This document shows, one piece after another, positions 9,717-18,984 of a stretch of 64,000 nucleotides of DNA; positions within the stretch are counted from its first letter, which is position 1; every line of letters begins with the position of its first letter. This DNA is from Streptomyces cellostaticus (GTDB lineage: Bacteria; Actinomycetota; Actinomycetes; Streptomycetales; Streptomycetaceae). The stretch is taken from assembly GCF_023630175.1 (NCBI RefSeq), contig NZ_JALLIN010000015.1, positions 1 to 64,000 of the forward strand, given 5' to 3'. The notes under the pieces are model-generated. The model searched no databases, was not told where the DNA came from, and saw only the letters and a list, made by a program, of their open reading frames with translations. The position numbers and the translations under genes are program-made.

Positions 9717-9754
9717 GCGGGCGGGCGGCACGTCAGCGCGTGCCGCCCGCCCGC
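9717..9754 (-). terminator. Strong hairpin after hppA
   Basis: A 16-bp perfect stem (GCGGGCGGGCGGCACG and complement) with loop TCAGCG lies 28 bases beyond the hppA stop codon and upstream of the lipoprotein gene, in the position of the hppA terminator. Confidence 0.75.
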
Positions 9755-9781
9755 CAGTTGCGCAGGCCCGCCGCAGAGGGC

Positions 9782-12187
9782 CTACGAAAGCACCGCCGCG
9801 TCCGGCGAGTTGGAGACCCGCTCGGCACTCTCGTCGTCGCCGACGGCGATTCCGCGCCGCTTGGACACGTACACCGAGACGATGATGACCAGCAGCGCGA
9901 GGATCGCGATCCCGATCCGCACGCCCAGGTTCCTGTCGTCACCGTAGGAGAACTTGATCACCGCGGGCGCGATCAGCAGCGAGACCAGGTTCATGACCTT
10001 CAGCAGCGGGTTGATCGCCGGGCCGGCGGTGTCCTTGAAGGGGTCGCCCACCGTGTCGCCGATCACCGTGGCGGCGTGGGCCTCACTGCCCTTGCCGCCG
10101 TGGTGGCCGTCCTCCACCAGCTTCTTGGCGTTGTCCCAGGCACCGCCGGAGTTGGCGAGGAACACCGCCATCAGCGTGCCCGCGCCGATGGCGCCCGCGA
10201 GGTAGGAGCCGAGCGCGCCGACGCCGAGCGTGAAGCCGATGAAGATCGGCGCCATGACGGCGAGCAGACCGGGTGTGGCCAGCTCGCGCAGGGCGTCCTT
10301 GGTGCAGATGTCGACGACCTTGCCGTACTCGGGCTTCTCGGTGAAGTCCATGATCCCGGGCTTCTCACGGAACTGCCGCCGCACCTCGAACACCACCGAA
10401 CCGGCCGAACGCGACACGGCGTTGATGGCGAGTCCGGAGAAGAGGAAGACGACCGCCGCGCCCGCGATGAGGCCGACGAGGTTGTTGGGCTGCGAGATGT
10501 CCATCGACAGGCTCATCGGCGCGCCGGGACCGGTGAGCTTCGCGCCGACGTCCTGCACACCGGTGGTGATGGCGTCCCGGTACGACCCGAAGAGCGCCGA
10601 CGCCGCGAGGACGGCGGTGGCGATGGCGATGCCCTTCGTGATGGCCTTGGTGGTGTTGCCGACCGCGTCGAGGTTGGTGAGCACCTGGGCGCCCGCGCCC
10701 TCGACGTCACCGGACATCTCGGCGATGCCCTGCGCGTTGTCCGAGACCGGCCCGAAGGTGTCCATGGCGACGATCACGCCGACCGTGGTGAGCAGGCCGG
10801 TGCCGGCCAGGGCGACCGCGAACAGCGCGAGCATGATCGAGGTGCCACCGAGCAGGAATGCGCCGTACACGCCGAGCCCGATGAGCAGGGCGGTGTAGAC
10901 GGCCGATTCCAGACCCACCGAGATGCCGGAGAGGACGACGGTGGCCGGGCCCGTGAGGGAGGTCTTGCCGATGTCCCTGACCGGACGGCGGGTGGTCTCG
11001 GTGAAGTAGCCGGTGAGCTGCTGGATCACGGCGGCGAGCAGGATGCCGATCGCCACCGCCACCAGGGCGAGGATCCGCGGGTCGCCGTCCTTGGCGCGGA
11101 TCGCCGCGTCGGTGACGCCGCTCAGGTCGGAGTACTTCGCCGGCAGGTAGAGGAAGACCGCGATCGCGACCAGTACGAGGGAGATCACCGCCGAGATGAA
11201 GAAGCCCCGGTTGATCGCGGTCATGCCGCTGCGGTCGGCCCGGCGCGGTGCGACCGCGAAGATGCCGACCATGGCGGTGAGCACACCGATCGCGGGTACG
11301 AGCAGCGGGAAGGCGAGCCCCGAGTCGCCGAAGGCGGCCTTCCCGAGGATCAGTGCCGCCACCAGGGTGACGGCGTACGACTCGAAGAGGTCGGCCGCCA
11401 TGCCCGCGCAGTCGCCCACGTTGTCGCCCACGTTGTCGGCGATGGTGGCGGCGTTGCGCGGGTCGTCCTCCGGGATGCCCTGCTCGACCTTGCCGACCAG
11501 GTCGGCGCCGACGTCGGCGGCCTTGGTGAAGATGCCGCCGCCCACTCGCATGAACATCGCGATCAGGGCCGCGCCGAGGCCGAAGCCCTCCAGCACCTTC
11601 GGCGCGTCGGCCGCGTAGACCAGCACCACACAGGAGGCGCCCAGCAGGCCGAGCCCCACCGTGAACATGCCGACGACGCCGCCCGTGCGAAATGCGATCT
11701 TCATCGCGGTGTGCGAGACGGTGGTGAGATCCTTTTCGGGTTCGCCTTCGCCCGGGGTCGCTTCCCGGGCCGCGGCGGCGACGCGCACATTGCTGCGCAC
11801 GGCGAGCCACATGCCGATATAGCCGGTGGCCGCCGAGAACACCGCGCCGATCAGGAAGAACACCGATCGTCCGGCACGCTGATTCCAGTCGTCCGCAGGC
11901 AGCAGCAGGAGCAGGAAGAAGACGACGACGGCGAATACGCCGAGCGTGCGCAACTGCCGGGCGAGGTACGCCTTGGCACCTTCCTGGACCGCTTCGGCGA
12001 TCTGCTTCATGCTGTCGGTGCCCTCGCCCGCCGCCAGCACCTGGCGCACCAGGACGCCCGCGACCGCGAGCGCGGCCAGGGCGACGGCCGCGATCACCGC
12101 CACGATGATCCGGTTGTCGTCCGTGAGTACCGCGGCCGCCAGGGTTGTGGGGTGGCCAAACTGATGAGGGGTAGAAAGCCCCGCCAT
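9782..12187 (-). CDS. hppA: H+-translocating membrane pyrophosphatase
   Basis: This 801-residue integral membrane protein couples pyrophosphate hydrolysis to proton export. It has many hydrophobic helices plus the family signatures: FTKAADVGADLVGKVE for pyrophosphate/Mg binding, then IPEDDPRNAATIADNVGDN, and near the C-terminus DTVGDPFKDTAGPA. The motif GNTTKA has Lys where potassium-dependent enzymes have Ala, so it should be the K+-independent type. The length matches the Streptomyces enzyme. A strong hairpin follows the gene and the unusually AT-rich 12.2-12.4 kb precedes it, probably holding its promoter. Confidence 0.96.
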   Translation of the reverse strand: MAGLSTPHQFGHPTTLAAAVLTDDNRIIVAVIAAVALAALAVAGVLVRQVLAAGEGTDSMKQIAEAVQEGAKAYLARQLRTLGVFAVVVFFLLLLLPADDWNQRAGRSVFFLIGAVFSAATGYIGMWLAVRSNVRVAAAAREATPGEGEPEKDLTTVSHTAMKIAFRTGGVVGMFTVGLGLLGASCVVLVYAADAPKVLEGFGLGAALIAMFMRVGGGIFTKAADVGADLVGKVEQGIPEDDPRNAATIADNVGDNVGDCAGMAADLFESYAVTLVAALILGKAAFGDSGLAFPLLVPAIGVLTAMVGIFAVAPRRADRSGMTAINRGFFISAVISLVLVAIAVFLYLPAKYSDLSGVTDAAIRAKDGDPRILALVAVAIGILLAAVIQQLTGYFTETTRRPVRDIGKTSLTGPATVVLSGISVGLESAVYTALLIGLGVYGAFLLGGTSIMLALFAVALAGTGLLTTVGVIVAMDTFGPVSDNAQGIAEMSGDVEGAGAQVLTNLDAVGNTTKAITKGIAIATAVLAASALFGSYRDAITTGVQDVGAKLTGPGAPMSLSMDISQPNNLVGLIAGAAVVFLFSGLAINAVSRSAGSVVFEVRRQFREKPGIMDFTEKPEYGKVVDICTKDALRELATPGLLAVMAPIFIGFTLGVGALGSYLAGAIGAGTLMAVFLANSGGAWDNAKKLVEDGHHGGKGSEAHAATVIGDTVGDPFKDTAGPAINPLLKVMNLVSLLIAPAVIKFSYGDDRNLGVRIGIAILALLVIIVSVYVSKRRGIAVGDDESAERVSNSPDAAVLS

Positions 12188-12504
12188 TCGTCCTCCTTGA
12201 CGCTTGGGCTGAGCTCAAGATGTGGACGGATTGTAGGTACCCCGGAGTGATCTAAACAGAGGACGGTAAACGGAATTCGCCTTCTTGCGCTCTTCAGCAA
12301 ATGATCGAGTTCCCGCCATCGAACCCGAAAGAGGTAACGCCCCAAAGGCATTGACGGCCACATTGATGCTTGATCAAATTATCAAGGTATTGATCGTGAA
12401 TTCCTTCACGCATTCCCGGGCGTGCCGGGGACAGCGCGAAGGGCCCTGCTCAGCAGGGCCCTTCGATGCGCTGTGCGCGGTGTCCGGACGCGCGGTGCGC
12501 GGGT
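12188..12504. promoter_or_regulatory. hppA upstream region and apgA terminator
   Basis: This gap has two parts. 12437-12465 is a near-perfect inverted repeat (CGAAGGGCCCTGCT, one base, complement) directly after the apgA stop, likely its terminator. 12240-12420 is AT-rich for this genome and should contain the hppA promoter; it includes CTTGAT-N6-ATCAAG at 12369-12386, which could be an operator. No protein gene is supported. Confidence 0.5.
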
Positions 12505-12942
12505 TCAGACGAGTGTGACGGCCGGTGGGGCGGTGGGCCAGCTCATGCGGATCAGTCCACCGTCGCGGCCCGTGGTGACCTCCACGTCGTCAACGAGGCC
12601 GCTGATGACCGCGAGGCCCATCTCGTCCTCCTCGGCCTCCACATCCGCGTCCGCGGCGGCTCCGCCGGCCACGCGCTCGGCGGGGGCGGCGTGCGGCGCC
12701 TCGTCGCCGACCTCGATGGAGAACTGCTTCTCGTCCTCGATCAGCGCCACCTTCACGGGTGCCGTGATGGCGTTGCTCTGGTGGAGTCCGACGGCACGGG
12801 AGCAGGCCTCACCCACGGCGAGGCGCACCTCGTCGAGTACGGCCTCGTCCACTCCGGCCCTGCGCGCCACCGCTGCCGCCACCAGGCGGGCGGTCCGGAC
12901 GTGCTCGGGCAGCGCGCTGAAGCGGAGTTCGACGGTGGCCAT
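12505..12942 (-). CDS. apgA: Anti-sigma factor, HATPase/RsbW-like, partner of BldG
   Basis: The 145-residue protein resembles RsbW/SpoIIAB serine kinases: an N-terminal four-helix region (LPEHVRTARLVAAAVARRAG), then DEVRLAVGEACSRAVGLH, matching the N-box of GHKL ATPases, and a short C-terminal G-box (DEMGLAVISGLVDDVEV). An acidic Ala/Glu insertion sits before the G-box. In S. coelicolor the gene downstream of bldG encodes the anti-sigma factor ApgA, bound and antagonised by BldG. The order and spacing here (155 bases after bldG) are the same, so co-transcription with partial termination is likely. Confidence 0.85.
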   Translation of the reverse strand: MATVELRFSALPEHVRTARLVAAAVARRAGVDEAVLDEVRLAVGEACSRAVGLHQSNAITAPVKVALIEDEKQFSIEVGDEAPHAAPAERVAGGAAADADVEAEEDEMGLAVISGLVDDVEVTTGRDGGLIRMSWPTAPPAVTLV

Positions 12943-13019
12943 GCATCCCCCTCGCGACTACGGACGTGCGGTTCGGGGGCGGGGCCGCCGAGAGCCCGCA
13001 CCCCCTGCTGTACTACCGG

Positions 13020-13085
13020 ACCCGGTCCGACCGGCCCGGGGCGGGGCCGACCGGTGTCCGGACCGGCGAACGGCCCGGACCGGGT
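13020..13085 (-). terminator. Inverted repeat between bldG and apgA
   Basis: 10-bp arms (ACCCGGTCCG at 13020-13029 and its complement at 13076-13085) enclose a very GC-rich stretch that can fold further. It lies just after the bldG stop codon and could end part of the bldG transcripts, which would give more BldG than ApgA. Confidence 0.4.
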
Positions 13086-13097
13086 GACCGGCCTGGG

Positions 13098-13439
13098 TCA
13101 GTCGGTGGCCGCCACCGCTTCCTCGACCGAGGTGTGGATCGGGAACACCTTGGTGAGGCCGGTGATACGGAAGATCTTCAAAATGCGCTCCTGGTTGCAG
13201 ACCAGGCGCAGCGAGCCCTCATGGGCACGCACCCGCTTCAGGCCGCCGACCAGCACGCCGAGCCCGGTGGAGTCGAGGAAGTCCACGCCCTCCATGTCGA
13301 CGACGAGATGGAAATTGCCGTCGTTCACCAGCTCGACCAACTGCTCGCGCAGCTTGGGCGCGGTGTATACATCGATTTCGCCACCGACCTCGACGACCGT
13401 ACGATCGCCGACGGTACGGGTCGACAGGGACAGGTCCAC
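13098..13439 (-). CDS. bldG: Anti-anti-sigma factor BldG
   Basis: This 113-residue STAS-domain protein matches S. coelicolor BldG, required for aerial hyphae and antibiotic production. The phosphorylated serine is Ser57 in [12 protein letters not shown], the conserved STAS switch. Unphosphorylated BldG binds anti-sigma factors (ApgA and others) and frees their sigma factors. The length is as expected. The start ATG at 13439 gives the standard [11 protein letters not shown]-terminus. It is divergent from the helicase gene across about 80 bases, which must hold both promoters. Confidence 0.96.
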   Translation of the reverse strand: MDLSLSTRTVGDRTVVEVGGEIDVYTAPKLREQLVELVNDGNFHLVVDMEGVDFLDSTGLGVLVGGLKRVRAHEGSLRLVCNQERILKIFRITGLTKVFPIHTSVEEAVAATD

Positions 13440-13519
13440 GGATCCTCCAGCACCTTGCTATCGAGCGGTCGCCCCTCGGGACATCGGCTTGCGGCCCCCG
13501 GGGCGCACCGCCAGCCGCG

Positions 13520-16033
13520 ATGGCATTCAATCACTTACCGGCGTGCGTGCACGACGCCTTGGCCCCATTGTCCGTCACGCCGGTGACACACTCGGTCCCG
13601 ATGGCCAAGAATCACCGATCCGATCAACCCATGGCGGGCCCGGCGTCCCGCCCGTCTCCGGGTACCGTTCTGGACCGGCTCGCCTCCGGGCCGAGCCGAT
13701 CTGCGCGCATCACTCATACGGAGCACTTGCCCCCGCGTGCGGGTCGGCATGCCGTCTGGCCTGACCGGATTCGATCCGAGGTGATCGCCGCGGTGCGGGC
13801 GGCCGGTATCGAGCACCCGTGGGCCCACCAGGCGCGGGCCGCCGAGCACGCCCTGGACGGCGAGTCGGTGGTGGTCGCCACCGGCACCGCCTCCGGGAAG
13901 TCCCTCGCCTACCTGGTGCCGGTGCTGTCGGCCCTCCTGGACGGCGCCGAGGCCCCGAACGGCCGCGGGGCCACCGCCCTGTACCTGGCGCCCACCAAGG
14001 CACTCGCTGCGGACCAGTGCCGCTCGGTGAAGGAACTCTCCCAACCTTTGGCCGGTGCCGTACGCCCAGCCGTGTACGACGGCGACACCCCGTTCGAGGA
14101 ACGGGAGTGGATCCGCCAGTACGCGAACCACGTCCTCACCAATCCCGACATGCTGCACCGCGGCATACTGCCCTCCCACCCGCGCTGGTCCTCCTTCCTG
14201 AAGGCGCTCAAGTACGTCGTCGTCGACGAGTGCCACACCTACCGGGGCGTGTTCGGCTCGCACGTCGCCCAGGTGTTGCGGCGGCTGCGCCGGCTGTGCG
14301 CGCGCTACGGCGCCTCACCCGTGTTCCTGCTGGCCTCCGCGACCGCCGCGGAACCCGCCGTGGCCGCCGGCCGGCTCACCGGTCTGCCGGTGGTCGAGGT
14401 CGCCGACGACGCCTCCCCGCGCGGGGAGCTGGTCTTCGCCCTGTGGGAGCCCCCACTCACCGAACTGCACGGTGAGAAGGGCGCGCCCGTCCGGCGTACC
14501 GCCACCGCCGAGACCGCCGACCTGCTGACCGATCTCACCGTGCAGGGCGTGCGCTCGGTCGCCTTCGTGCGCTCACGACGGGGCGCCGAACTGATCTCGG
14601 TGATCACCCAGGAGCGCCTGGCCGAGGTCGATCGGTCCCTGGTCCGGCGCGTCGCGGCCTACCGGGGCGGCTACCTCCCCGAGGAGCGCCGGGCCCTGGA
14701 ACGCGCCCTGCACTCCGGCGAGCTCCTCGGACTCGCCGCCACGACGGCCCTGGAGCTGGGCGTGGACGTCTCCGGTCTGGACGCGGTCCTGATCGCCGGA
14801 TACCCCGGTACACGTGCCTCCCTGTGGCAGCAGGCGGGCCGCGCGGGCCGCTCCGGGCAGGGTGCCCTGGCGGTGCTGGTGGCCCGCGACGACCCGCTGG
14901 ACACCTTCCTCGTCCATCATCCCGAGGCCCTGTTCGACCAACCGGTGGAATCGACCGTCCTCGACCCCGACAACCCGTACGTCCTCGCCCCGCACCTGTG
15001 CGCCGCCGCGGCGGAGATCCCGCTGACCGAGGAGGACCTCGACCTCTTCGGGCCCGCCTGCGCGGAGCTGCTGCCCCAGCTCGAGGCCGCGAAGCTGCTG
15101 CGCCGCCGTACCCGGGCCTGGCACTGGACACGCCGGGAGCGGGCCGCCGACCTGACCGACATCCGCGGCGCGGGCGGGCGGCCGGTGCAGGTCGTGGAGA
15201 CGGGCACGGGCCGGCTGCTCGGCACGGTCGACGCGGGTGCGGCGCACTCCGCGGTGCACGAGGGCGCGGTGCACCTGCACCAGGGCCGCACCTATCTGGT
15301 GCGTTCGCTGGACCTGGAGGACTCCGTCGCGCTGGTCGAGCAGGCCGACCCGCCGTACTCGACGGTCGCCCGGGACACCACGTCGATCTCCGTCTTGGAG
15401 ACGGACGTCGAGATCCCCTGGGGTTCCGGCCGACTCTGCTACGGCTCGGTGGAGGTCACCAACCAGGTCGTCTCCTTCCTGCGCCGACGGCTCATCACGG
15501 GTGAAGTGCTCGGTGAGACGAAACTCGACCTCCCTCCTCGTACGCTGCGCACGCGCGCGGTGTGGTGGACGGTCACCGAGGACCAATTGGACGAGGCGCG
15601 GATCACGCCGGAGATCCTCGGCGGCTCCCTGCACGCCGCCGAGCACGCCTCGATCGGGATGCTCCCCCTGTTCGCCACCTGCGACCGCTGGGACATCGGC
15701 GGGGTGTCGGTCCCGCTGCACCCGGACACCCTCCTGCCGACGGTGTTCGTCTACGACGGCCATCCGGGTGGCGCGGGCTTCGCGGAGCGCGCCTTCCACA
15801 CCGCCCGCGCCTGGCTCGCCGCGACCCGTGAGGCCATCGCCTCCTGCGAGTGCGAGGCGGGCTGCCCCTCCTGCATCCAGTCCCCCAAGTGCGGCAACGG
15901 CAACGACCCGCTGCACAAGAGGGGGGCGGTACGGCTTCTCACGGTGCTGCTGCGGGAGGCCCCCGAGGAGAAGCCGCGAGGACTCCACAGCGCGGGGCTG
16001 AGGCGATGCGGGACTGAGGCGACGCGGGACTGA
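13520..16033 (+). CDS. DEAD/DEAH-box helicase with DUF1998 zinc domain (MrfA-like)
   Basis: This 837-residue superfamily 2 helicase has Walker A ATGTASGKSLAY (about residue 118), the DECH motif II (about 235), LLASATAAEP (motif III) and a C-terminal helicase domain with QQAGRAGRSGQG (motif VI). The end carries the DUF1998 module with cysteines in CECEAGCPSC and SPKCGNGN, as in Bacillus subtilis MrfA (YprA), a 3'-5' helicase for mitomycin lesion repair. A role in DNA repair is inferred from that family. In mycobacteria and Streptomyces this gene stands beside the tad/ssd locus, as it does here, convergent to it. The exact start is uncertain; ATG codons at 13601 and 13631 are alternatives. Confidence 0.88.
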   Translation: MAFNHLPACVHDALAPLSVTPVTHSVPMAKNHRSDQPMAGPASRPSPGTVLDRLASGPSRSARITHTEHLPPRAGRHAVWPDRIRSEVIAAVRAAGIEHPWAHQARAAEHALDGESVVVATGTASGKSLAYLVPVLSALLDGAEAPNGRGATALYLAPTKALAADQCRSVKELSQPLAGAVRPAVYDGDTPFEEREWIRQYANHVLTNPDMLHRGILPSHPRWSSFLKALKYVVVDECHTYRGVFGSHVAQVLRRLRRLCARYGASPVFLLASATAAEPAVAAGRLTGLPVVEVADDASPRGELVFALWEPPLTELHGEKGAPVRRTATAETADLLTDLTVQGVRSVAFVRSRRGAELISVITQERLAEVDRSLVRRVAAYRGGYLPEERRALERALHSGELLGLAATTALELGVDVSGLDAVLIAGYPGTRASLWQQAGRAGRSGQGALAVLVARDDPLDTFLVHHPEALFDQPVESTVLDPDNPYVLAPHLCAAAAEIPLTEEDLDLFGPACAELLPQLEAAKLLRRRTRAWHWTRRERAADLTDIRGAGGRPVQVVETGTGRLLGTVDAGAAHSAVHEGAVHLHQGRTYLVRSLDLEDSVALVEQADPPYSTVARDTTSISVLETDVEIPWGSGRLCYGSVEVTNQVVSFLRRRLITGEVLGETKLDLPPRTLRTRAVWWTVTEDQLDEARITPEILGGSLHAAEHASIGMLPLFATCDRWDIGGVSVPLHPDTLLPTVFVYDGHPGGAGFAERAFHTARAWLAATREAIASCECEAGCPSCIQSPKCGNGNDPLHKRGAVRLLTVLLREAPEEKPRGLHSAGLRRCGTEATRD

Positions 16034-16113
16034 GGCCCCGCCCACGGCACCGAGGTGCCGAGGCGCCGCCGACGCGTGGCCGAGGCCGCCGTGTGCCGAC
16101 GCGCGCCTCCCGG

Positions 16114-16524
16114 TCAGGCGGGCGGCTCGGGAGCGGCGGCCGCCCCCGCCCGGGGCACGGGCCCGGGCGGTCCGGCTCTGGCCCTGGCCTCCACCGTGAA
16201 CGGCCCGTCTCCGGAGGCCGCCGTGACGTCCGAGACCTCGCCCGCGATCGCGCACCGCACGAGCCGGACTCCCTGGGCCGCCGCCACCCGTTCCGCCCGG
16301 GCACAGGCACCGGCGGTGCCCTCGGCCCAGTGGTCCGCGGCGGCGAGCGCCGCCAGATCAGCGCCGCCGGCCGCCCGGTGCCTGACCACGACCGCCTGCC
16401 CGAGGACGAGCACGGTGCCGAACACCACACACAGCACGGTGATCACACCGACGCTCCAGACGGTGGCGGAGCCCTGATCAGAGCCCCGGGCTCCGCCACG
16501 GAGCACAACTCTCCGGTGCCTCAT
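16114..16524 (-). CDS. TadE-like pseudopilin of the tad locus (Rv3654c type)
   Basis: The 136-residue protein has a basic N-terminus, the motif QGSATVWS and one hydrophobic helix (VGVITVLCVVFGTVLVLGQ, about residues 24-42) followed by a secreted region with two cysteines (CARAE, RCAIAG). This fits the helicase-neighbourhood TadE-like family, last gene of actinobacterial tad clusters. Its start overlaps the preceding stop in an ATGA arrangement (16521-16524), so it should be translationally coupled. It is probably a membrane-anchored minor pilin, although direct evidence for the family is poor. Confidence 0.75.
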   Translation of the reverse strand: MRHRRVVLRGGARGSDQGSATVWSVGVITVLCVVFGTVLVLGQAVVVRHRAAGGADLAALAAADHWAEGTAGACARAERVAAAQGVRLVRCAIAGEVSDVTAASGDGPFTVEARARAGPPGPVPRAGAAAAPEPPA

Positions 16525-17024
16525 GACCGCGGCTCCCTCGCGGCCCCGGCCACCGCGCCCGGGCCGGCACCGGCCCCGGCGCCTGACGCCCTGCCCGTGC
16601 CCGTTCCCGCGCCTGTGCCCCGGCTGGTGCCCGGGCCCTCGCCGGTGTCGGCGCCGGTGCCCGTGCCCGTGCCGACGGTCTCCTCCGCCAATGCCACCGC
16701 CTCCTCCCGCACCTCGAACGGCAGTCCGGACAGCACCGGCGGTCTGGCCACCACCGTCACCCGGACCTGGTCACCCGAGCGGCCGACCGTCACCCGCGCC
16801 CCGCGCGGAGCCGCCCGCCGGGTGACCTCCACCACCGCGGCGGCCGGATCCTGCCGGGCGGCGGCCCGGGCGCCGGTGCGGGCGGCGTCCACGCACTGGA
16901 TCCGGGCGGCCACCACGAGCAGCCCCCAGACCAGCGCCATGGTGAACGCCACCAGCACCGACATCACCACGGCCGACTCCGCGGTCACGAACCCGCGGTC
17001 CGAGCCACGCTCACATCCGCGCAC
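16521..17024 (-). CDS. tadE: TadE-family minor pilin with Gly/Thr-rich tail
   Basis: The 167-residue protein begins with a short basic leader and GFVTAESAVVMSVLVAF, a type IV-prepilin-like cleavage site (G/F) followed by the conserved Glu at +5 and a hydrophobic helix. A small beta domain follows with VTVGRSGDQVRVTVVARPP. The last ~50 residues are low-complexity GTGTGTGA-type repeats, probably an unstructured tail. It overlaps the DUF4244 gene by 14 bases and the next gene by 4, so it belongs to one operon. Confidence 0.78.
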   Translation of the reverse strand: MRGCERGSDRGFVTAESAVVMSVLVAFTMALVWGLLVVAARIQCVDAARTGARAAARQDPAAAVVEVTRRAAPRGARVTVGRSGDQVRVTVVARPPVLSGLPFEVREEAVALAEETVGTGTGTGADTGEGPGTSRGTGAGTGTGRASGAGAGAGPGAVAGAAREPRS

Positions 17025-17211
17025 TGAGGGCCCGTTTCACGATGGCCTGCAGTTCCGCCTTGACCTGGCCGCTGGTGACCACCTCGTAGAGCAGCAGCGC
17101 GAATCCGACCGCGGCCACGATCCCCATCGCGTACTCCGAGGTCACCATGCCCCCGTCCGCGCGCCACCGCTCCCGCACCGACATCCACAGCCTTCCGGCC
17201 TTCTTCCGCAT
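17011..17211 (-). CDS. DUF4244 Flp-like major pilin candidate
   Basis: The 66-residue protein has a basic leader of about 20 residues, then GGMVTSEYAMGIVAAVGFA, i.e. a Gly cleavage site with Glu at +5, a hydrophobic helix and a short tail. These are the features of Flp/Tad pilins. It is encoded between tadC and tadE, exactly as Rv3656c in Mycobacterium, and is the most likely filament subunit. Its start is 127 bases downstream of tadC, so it may have its own promoter, in line with the need for excess pilin. Confidence 0.8.
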   Translation of the reverse strand: MRKKAGRLWMSVRERWRADGGMVTSEYAMGIVAAVGFALLLYEVVTSGQVKAELQAIVKRALSARM

Positions 17212-17338
17212 CTCGTACTCCCTTCGTTCCGGTTTCTCGTCCCGTTCCGGTTCTCTCGTCCGCTGCCGAGACCACGCCGTCCGTGTCCCGCGCCGTCACC
17301 GGCACCGCGTCACACGCGGGCCGCCTCCGTCGTCCCCG

Positions 17339-18124
17339 TCAGCCGCCACCCCCTCCCATCACGCCGCCCGCCAGCCCGATCACCACCGGCAGCACACCGA
17401 TCGCGATGAAGGCGGGCAGGAAGCACAGTCCGACCGGCGCGGAGACCAGCACGCCCGCCCGGCGTGCCCGGGCCGTGGCCGCTCTGGCCCACTCGGCCCG
17501 CGCGTCGGAGGCGAGCCGGGCCACGGGACCGGCGGCGGGCAGACCCGACTCGTCGGCCCGTGCCAGCAGCCGGGCCAGCGGCCCGGCGCCGGGCAGACCG
17601 GCCAACCGGCGCCACGCGTCGCGGGGTTCACCACCGAGCCGCACTTCGGCCGCGCCGCGGTCCAGTGCGTCCCCGACGGGCCCGCCGAGGGCCTCGCCCA
17701 CCGCCTGAGCGGCGATCACCGGACCGGCACCGGCCGCGATGCACGCGGCCAGCAGCTCCGCGGCGAGGGGGAGTTGGCGGGCGGCGAGCGCTCCGTCGAC
17801 CTCCTCCGCCGGGTCCGCCTCCGACCGCCGCAGGCGCCGGCGCCACAGCCCCGCGCCGACGGCGAGCGCCACCACCGCTCCTGCCGCGCCGCCGACCAGC
17901 ACCCACGCCCCGCACATCGCCCCCACGACCGGCAGCCATCGCCGCACCGTGTCCCCGACCTCGAAGCGCGGGCCGGGCCGGGCCTGCACCGGGGCCAACA
18001 GGTCCGCTGCCCTGCGTCGCGCCCGGCGCCGCCTCCGGGCCATGAACAGCCGTCGAACCGCCCAGCCCGCGCCGAGCAGGACCATCAGGCCCGCCCCCAG
18101 CCTGTGCACGACCTCACCGCTCAT
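17339..18124 (-). CDS. tadC: TadC-like type II/IV secretion inner-membrane protein
   Basis: The 261-residue protein has two N-terminal hydrophobic segments, a cytoplasmic T2SSF domain (about residues 95-205, with DGALAARQLPLAAELLAACI and LARLLARADESGLP) and a C-terminal pair of helices ending in a Gly tail. It works with TadB as the membrane platform of the Tad pilus machine. I chose the ATG at 18124 because it overlaps the tadB stop as ATGA (18121-18124). Confidence 0.85.
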   Translation of the reverse strand: MSGEVVHRLGAGLMVLLGAGWAVRRLFMARRRRRARRRAADLLAPVQARPGPRFEVGDTVRRWLPVVGAMCGAWVLVGGAAGAVVALAVGAGLWRRRLRRSEADPAEEVDGALAARQLPLAAELLAACIAAGAGPVIAAQAVGEALGGPVGDALDRGAAEVRLGGEPRDAWRRLAGLPGAGPLARLLARADESGLPAAGPVARLASDARAEWARAATARARRAGVLVSAPVGLCFLPAFIAIGVLPVVIGLAGGVMGGGGG

Positions 18125-18984
18125 AGCGCCTCCGCTCCCCGTACGATCCGTCCCGCCCACCACACCCCGGCACCCTCGAACACCGCTCCGGCCACCAGGC
18201 AGCCCAGTCCGGCCCCGCTGTGCAGCAGCACCCTCAGTGGGTCGGCGCCCATGGCCGAGCCCAGCAGCAGCCCGAGGGCGGGCAGCGCGGCGAGCAGCAG
18301 CGCCGTCGCCCGGGCACCGGAGAGCTGGGCCCGCAGGTCCGCCCGTTGGTCCCGCTCGGCGCGCAGGGCCCCGTCCAGCCGGTCGAGGCCGTCCGCGAGA
18401 CCCGCGCCCTGATCCACGGCGACCCGCCAGCAGGCGGCGAGGCCCAGCAGTCCCTCGGCACCCGGCTGCCGGGCCGCGACGGCCAGCGCGCCCGGCACGT
18501 CGCCGCCGAACCGAGCCGCCGCGACCACGCCGTCCCGCGCCGTCCCGAGCCCGCCGGAGTCCCGAGCGGCCCTGAGCAGTGCCTCACCGGGCTGCCGTCC
18601 CGCGCGGAGTTCCCCGGCCAGCGCCCCGCACAGGCCGATCACCGCGTCAGCACGCCGCTCCCTGGCCCGTCCGGCCTGCCGGACCAGCCGTGTCCTGCGG
18701 AGCACCGGCACCCCGGCCGCCCCCGCGACGACGGGAATCAGCGAGGCACCCAGCAGGGCGAGCAGCAGCCCGGCCGCGAGCGACCACCACTCGGGCCGCA
18801 ACCGGCCCCGCAGCCGACGCAGCTCACCGACTCCCCGGTCCCAGGGCGACGGGCCGGCCGCCACCCCCGCGCCCCCGGCCAGCAGCAGCCTCGCGCGCCG
18901 CACCCCTTGATGCCGTCCGCCCAGCAGCCAGGCCGCCACCCCGACACAGGCCGCCGCCGCGGCCGTCGACGCCTCAGTGCTCAC
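18121..18984 (-). CDS. tadB: TadB-like type II/IV secretion inner-membrane protein
   Basis: The 287-residue protein has N-terminal membrane segments, a T2SSF domain (about 120-220) containing LCGALAGELRAGRQPGEALL and two C-terminal hydrophobic helices (LLLAALPALGLLLGSAMG and GAGLGCLVAGAVFEG). It starts at GTG 18984, overlapping the tadA end by 11 bases, and is therefore coupled to it. It is the partner of TadC in the assembly platform. Confidence 0.85.
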   Translation of the reverse strand: MSTEASTAAAAACVGVAAWLLGGRHQGVRRARLLLAGGAGVAAGPSPWDRGVGELRRLRGRLRPEWWSLAAGLLLALLGASLIPVVAGAAGVPVLRRTRLVRQAGRARERRADAVIGLCGALAGELRAGRQPGEALLRAARDSGGLGTARDGVVAAARFGGDVPGALAVAARQPGAEGLLGLAACWRVAVDQGAGLADGLDRLDGALRAERDQRADLRAQLSGARATALLLAALPALGLLLGSAMGADPLRVLLHSGAGLGCLVAGAVFEGAGVWWAGRIVRGAEAL